6,768 nt of DNA from NCBI GenBank assembly GCA_937873255.1, contig CALMVM010000401.1:9711-16478 (forward strand). Reading direction: 5' to 3'. Below the pieces are notes generated by a model that was given only the letters and a program-made list of their open reading frames with translations, had not been told where the DNA came from and ran no database searches. Source of the stretch: an uncultured Verrucomicrobiota bacterium. GTDB taxonomy: Bacteria > Verrucomicrobiota > Verrucomicrobiia > Chthoniobacterales > SZAS-18. Both the position numbers and the translations under genes were made by a program. Shown piece by piece: positions 4,124 through 6,768 of the stretch. Position 1 is the first letter of the stretch; every line of letters begins with the position of its first letter.

Positions 4124-6598
4124 ATGAAATCCTCCCGCCGCCCGCGTCGCCACCGCGCCGCCCGCTTCTTCCTGCTGCTCGCCCTTTGTCTGCCGCTCGT
4201 TCTCTGCCTCGGGCCGCTGAACCTCGTTCCCGCCGCCCGCGCCCAGGCCCCCGGGGCCGCCGGCCCCACCGTGCGCGAGATCGACGTGCGCTACGTCGGC
4301 CGCCAGACCATCACCCGCGACCGCGTCCTCGCCCAGATGCGCACCGCCGTCGGCCAACCCTACAGACAGACCAACGCCGAGGAAGACATCCGCCGCCGCT
4401 ACGGCACCGGCGACGTGACCAACGTGCGCATCTTCAGCGAACCGGCCGCCGGCGGCGTGAAAGTGATCGTCATCCTCCAGACCCGCGCCACCGTGCGCGA
4501 CGTGGTCATCACGGGCTCGCAGAGGTTTTCGCCCCGCAAGCTGCTGCGCGAAATCTCCAGCAAGAAGGGCAAGGTCCTCAGCGAGGAAACCGTCGAGCAG
4601 GACCGCCAGAAATTGCTCGATTTCTACCGCGAGCACGCCTTCCCGGACGTGGACATCCAGTCGAACATCTCCATGGACGACCGCGCCAACTCGGGGCTCG
4701 TCACGTTCACGGTCAACGAGGGCGGCAAGAGCGTTTTGCGCGAGGTGAAGTTCGAGGGCAACCGGGCCGTCAGCACGCGCGAGCTGCGCAAGACCATGAA
4801 GGACACCAAGGGCAAGACGATCCTGGCCTTCGCCGACAAGAGCGGCCGGCTCGATCCGTCGAAGCTGCGCGAGGACCTCGACAGCGTGCGCGAGCTTTAC
4901 CAGAACAAGGGCTTCATCGAAATCGAGATCCCCGAGACCCGCATCGAGCGGCTGACCACCGGCGACGTGAACCTCGTCGTCGTCATCCGCGAGGGTCCGC
5001 AGTACCGCGTCGGCGCGCTCAACTTCCAGGGCAACCAGGTCCTCACCGACGCCGAGATCCGCCGCTTCCTCAAGATGAAGGAGGGCACGATTTACTCGCC
5101 CAAGGGCCTGAAGGACGACGTGAAGACGATCCAGGATTATTACGGCTCGCGCGGCTACGTCGATGCGCGCATCGTCCCCGAGGGCCTGCCGGCCGGGACC
5201 GACCGCGTGAACCTGCGCTACAAGGTCGAGGAAGGCGGCGTTTCCTACGTCGAGCGCGTCAACATCTCGGGCAACAAGTACACCAAGGACAAGGTCATCC
5301 GCCGCGAAATCCCGCTCGCCCCGGGCGACGTGTTCAACACGGTGCTCGTCGAGGCCGCCAAGAAGCGTTTGGAAAACCTCGGCTACTTCGAGAAGGTCGA
5401 GGCCAACCCGACCGAGACGACCGTACCCGACCGCCGCGACCTGGACGTGCAGGTGCAGGAAAAACGCACGGGCAGCTTGAGCATCGGCGCGGGTTTCTCG
5501 TCGGTGGACAGCCTCGTGGGTCAGGTCGAGGTCACACAGGCGAACTTCGACATCACCAACTGGCCGACCTTCACCGGTGGCGGCCAGCGTTTCCGCGCGA
5601 CGGCGCAGTACGGCGTGACGCGGCGCGACTTCGTGTTGGGCCTGACCGAGCCGTATTTCCTGGATACGCGGCTGGCGGTCGGCGGCGAAGCGTTCTTCCA
5701 CGACAGCAATTACATCTCCAACGACTACGACCAGCAGAACCTCGGCTTCGACATCAACGTGCGCCGGGCGTTGGGCCGCTTCATGGCCGCCAGCCTGGAA
5801 TACCGCTTCGAGCAGGTGGACATCAACGGTGTGTCCAGCAAGTCGGCCATCCTCCAGGAGGAGAAAGGCACGCGCACCCGCAGCGCCATCCGCGCCGGCC
5901 TGAGCTACGACTCGCGCGACAGCGTGTTCCTGACCCGGCGCGGCACGCGGGTGGACTTCGCGCCGTACATCGTGGGCGGGTTCCTGGGCGGCAACACGCA
6001 GATCTACGGCTTCGACCTGACGGCCTCGCACTACCAGCACCTGCCGCTGGACGGCATCCTGCTCTTCAACGGCGAGGTGGCCTCGGTGGACACCTGGGGC
6101 GACGGCGACCGCGTGCCGGTCTTCGACCGCCTGTACCTGGGCGGGCCCAACAACCTGCGCGGTTTCGGTTTCCGCAAGGTCGGCCCGCTGGATTACAAGG
6201 CCAACCCGGTCGGCGGGCGCACGCTGGTGCGTTACACGGTGGAATTGACCTACCCGGTCATCAACCGGTTGCGCGCGGCGATCTTCACCGACGGCGGCTA
6301 CGTGAACCAGGACAGCTTCAATTTCTCGCCGGACAGCCTGCTGAGCCGGGGCGACTTCCGCATGGACCCGAACCGCATCGACACCGACCCGAAGACGCCG
6401 TTCCCCAACAAGGGAGCGCGCTCGGACCTGGACAACAAGGAGTTCGGCGGCGGCTTCAACGCGGATATCGGCGTGGGTGTGCGCGTCGATCTGCCCATCG
6501 GCCCGGTGCGGCTGGACTACGGCTATCCGATCTCCAGCAACGAGCTGAACATCCGGCACAGCGGGAAGTTCAACTTCAACGTCGGGTATCAGTTCTGA
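4124..6598 (+). CDS. bamA: Outer membrane protein assembly factor BamA
   Basis: BamA is the core of the BAM machine: its periplasmic POTRA domains take unfolded outer-membrane proteins and its beta-barrel inserts them into the outer membrane. The protein has 824 residues, typical of the family. The ATG at 4124 was chosen because it starts a signal peptide: a basic n-region (MKSSRRPRRHRAARF), a hydrophobic core (about 15-36) and a likely cut at ARA/QA (about residue 40-42). The open frame runs 101 codons upstream but is not protein-like. Five POTRA domains follow at about 48-122, 123-200, 201-290, 291-371 and 372-448, each closing with a strand and several with the G-x-x-x-h-(S/T) start (VVITGSQRFS, VKFEGNRAVS, LNFQGNQVLT, VNISGNKYTK). 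The Omp85 barrel spans about 449-824. It contains LGGPNNLRGFGF with the conserved loop-6 RGF (679-681), DLPIGPVRLDYGYP (789-802), and ends in the aromatic beta-signal NFNVGYQF. No Shine-Dalgarno sequence is seen. The skp/ompH gene that often follows bamA is absent from the next 170 nt. Confidence 0.97.
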   Translation: MKSSRRPRRHRAARFFLLLALCLPLVLCLGPLNLVPAARAQAPGAAGPTVREIDVRYVGRQTITRDRVLAQMRTAVGQPYRQTNAEEDIRRRYGTGDVTNVRIFSEPAAGGVKVIVILQTRATVRDVVITGSQRFSPRKLLREISSKKGKVLSEETVEQDRQKLLDFYREHAFPDVDIQSNISMDDRANSGLVTFTVNEGGKSVLREVKFEGNRAVSTRELRKTMKDTKGKTILAFADKSGRLDPSKLREDLDSVRELYQNKGFIEIEIPETRIERLTTGDVNLVVVIREGPQYRVGALNFQGNQVLTDAEIRRFLKMKEGTIYSPKGLKDDVKTIQDYYGSRGYVDARIVPEGLPAGTDRVNLRYKVEEGGVSYVERVNISGNKYTKDKVIRREIPLAPGDVFNTVLVEAAKKRLENLGYFEKVEANPTETTVPDRRDLDVQVQEKRTGSLSIGAGFSSVDSLVGQVEVTQANFDITNWPTFTGGGQRFRATAQYGVTRRDFVLGLTEPYFLDTRLAVGGEAFFHDSNYISNDYDQQNLGFDINVRRALGRFMAASLEYRFEQVDINGVSSKSAILQEEKGTRTRSAIRAGLSYDSRDSVFLTRRGTRVDFAPYIVGGFLGGNTQIYGFDLTASHYQHLPLDGILLFNGEVASVDTWGDGDRVPVFDRLYLGGPNNLRGFGFRKVGPLDYKANPVGGRTLVRYTVELTYPVINRLRAAIFTDGGYVNQDSFNFSPDSLLSRGDFRMDPNRIDTDPKTPFPNKGARSDLDNKEFGGGFNADIGVGVRVDLPIGPVRLDYGYPISSNELNIRHSGKFNFNVGYQF

Positions 6599-6646
6599 GC
6601 GAAGACAGGGGGCGGAAGTCCGGAAAACGAAATGGAAGGTGACGGT

Positions 6647-6727
6647 GCGGTCCGGCTTCCCAGCCCCGGCGACGCGATCCGGTTTCCGCAGTTCGGCAGC
6701 GCGACCCGGGCTCCGGAGCCCCGGCAG
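6647..6727. repeat. Three imperfect 27-nt tandem repeats
   Basis: Units begin at 6647, 6674 and 6701, each with a GCGRYCCGG core (GCGGTCCGG, GCGATCCGG, GCGACCCGG) followed by a pyrimidine-rich YTTCC or GCTCC and, near the end, CCGGC or CGGCAG. Spacing is exactly 27 nt twice. Hand alignment gives 17 of 27 identities between units 1 and 2 and 16 of 27 between units 2 and 3 without gaps. 27 is a multiple of three, but I see no sign that the block is coding. Confidence 0.55.
6708..6721. repeat. Perfect 14-bp palindrome GGGCTCCGGAGCCC
   Basis: The sequence equals its own reverse complement. It lies within the third 27-nt unit, and its right arm shares GCCC with the left arm of the next hairpin (6718-6731), so in RNA the two folds would exclude each other. 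Confidence 0.6.
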
Positions 6728-6768
6728 GGGCGTAAGAGTTTAGCCCACGGCGTGAGCCGTGGGTTAGC
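6718..6768. repeat. REP-like double-hairpin intergenic repeat, cut by the right edge
   Basis: The first hairpin is GCCCC-ggca-GGGGC (6718-6731). After a 10-nt link (gtaagagttt) comes AGCCCACGGC-gtga-GCCGTGGGTT (6742-6751 and 6756-6765), a 10-bp stem with one G-T pair and a four-base loop. The order of a GCCCC/GGGGC hairpin, a short AGAG-type link, then a longer GCCC...GGG palindrome matches, from memory, dispersed intergenic repeats seen many times in Verrucomicrobiota and Planctomycetota genomes. Its place after bamA would also suit transcript protection or termination. No second copy lies in the window, so dispersal is inferred. Confidence 0.6.

Larger units (their letters stand above)
6599..6768. 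other. Non-coding region downstream of bamA
   Basis: No gene with coding character starts in these 170 nt. The first 48 nt are unremarkable. From 6647 to the edge the sequence is a run of degenerate repeats and hairpins, listed separately. The frame of the next gene is not visible. Confidence 0.7.

Noticed and set aside
4007..6559. Very long open frame (850 codons) on the minus strand opposite bamA
   Set aside because: It mirrors the codon structure of bamA in GC-rich DNA; its translation is dominated by Val, Ala, Asp, Arg and His with no domain pattern, while the plus-strand frame is an unmistakable BamA.
4063..6642. Second long plus-strand open frame (859 codons) overlapping bamA
   Set aside because: It is a +1 shadow of bamA with an Arg/Pro/Gly-rich translation and no recognisable motif.
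6647..6768. CRISPR array in the repeat block at the right end
   Set aside because: Units are adjacent with no unique spacers, similarity is only about 60%, and no cas gene is present.

Overview
The window looks like ordinary chromosome from a GC-rich, diderm (outer-membrane) bacterium that makes menaquinone by the futalosine route. The best guess is the PVC group, most likely Verrucomicrobiota. The reasons are a BamA with five POTRA domains, an MqnC, the absence of a recognisable Shine-Dalgarno sequence before any of the five visible starts, a small secreted protein with a Ser/Pro/Ala tail, and a double-hairpin intergenic repeat at the right edge of a style I associate with Verrucomicrobiota and Planctomycetota. 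No 16S or other decisive marker is present, so this placement is inference.

Layout, left to right. (1) 3-1112 (+): the C-terminal two thirds or more of a membrane O-acyltransferase (acyltransferase 3 family), cut by the left edge. (2) 1108-1180 (-): a complete tRNA-His(GUG) whose 3' end overlaps the acyltransferase stop codon by 5 nt. (3) 1344-1772 (+): a small predicted lipoprotein with a carboxypeptidase-regulatory-like beta-sandwich and visibly lower GC than bamA. (4) 1799-2890 (+): mqnC, cyclic dehypoxanthinyl futalosine synthase, intact. (5) 2950-3468 (+): a small unrecognised protein with two predicted membrane helices. (6) 3535-3894 (-): a small secreted protein with an OB-like domain and low-complexity tail, convergent with (5) around a hairpin that may end both. 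(7) 4124-6598 (+): complete bamA, divergent from (6) across a 229-nt intergenic region with inverted repeats and a candidate promoter. (8) 6599-6768: non-coding, with three degenerate 27-nt repeats running into a REP-like double hairpin.

The genes do not form one pathway. mqnC serves respiratory quinone synthesis, bamA serves outer-membrane protein assembly, the acyltransferase probably modifies a surface glycan, and the small genes are orphan envelope proteins. I see no CRISPR array, transposase, integrase, toxin-antitoxin pair, phage gene or defence system, and no convincing novel multi-gene system. The points most worth a second look are the repeat block at the right end, the inverted repeats in the bamA leader, the lack of Shine-Dalgarno sequences, and the tRNA-His/acyltransferase junction as a possible insertion boundary.
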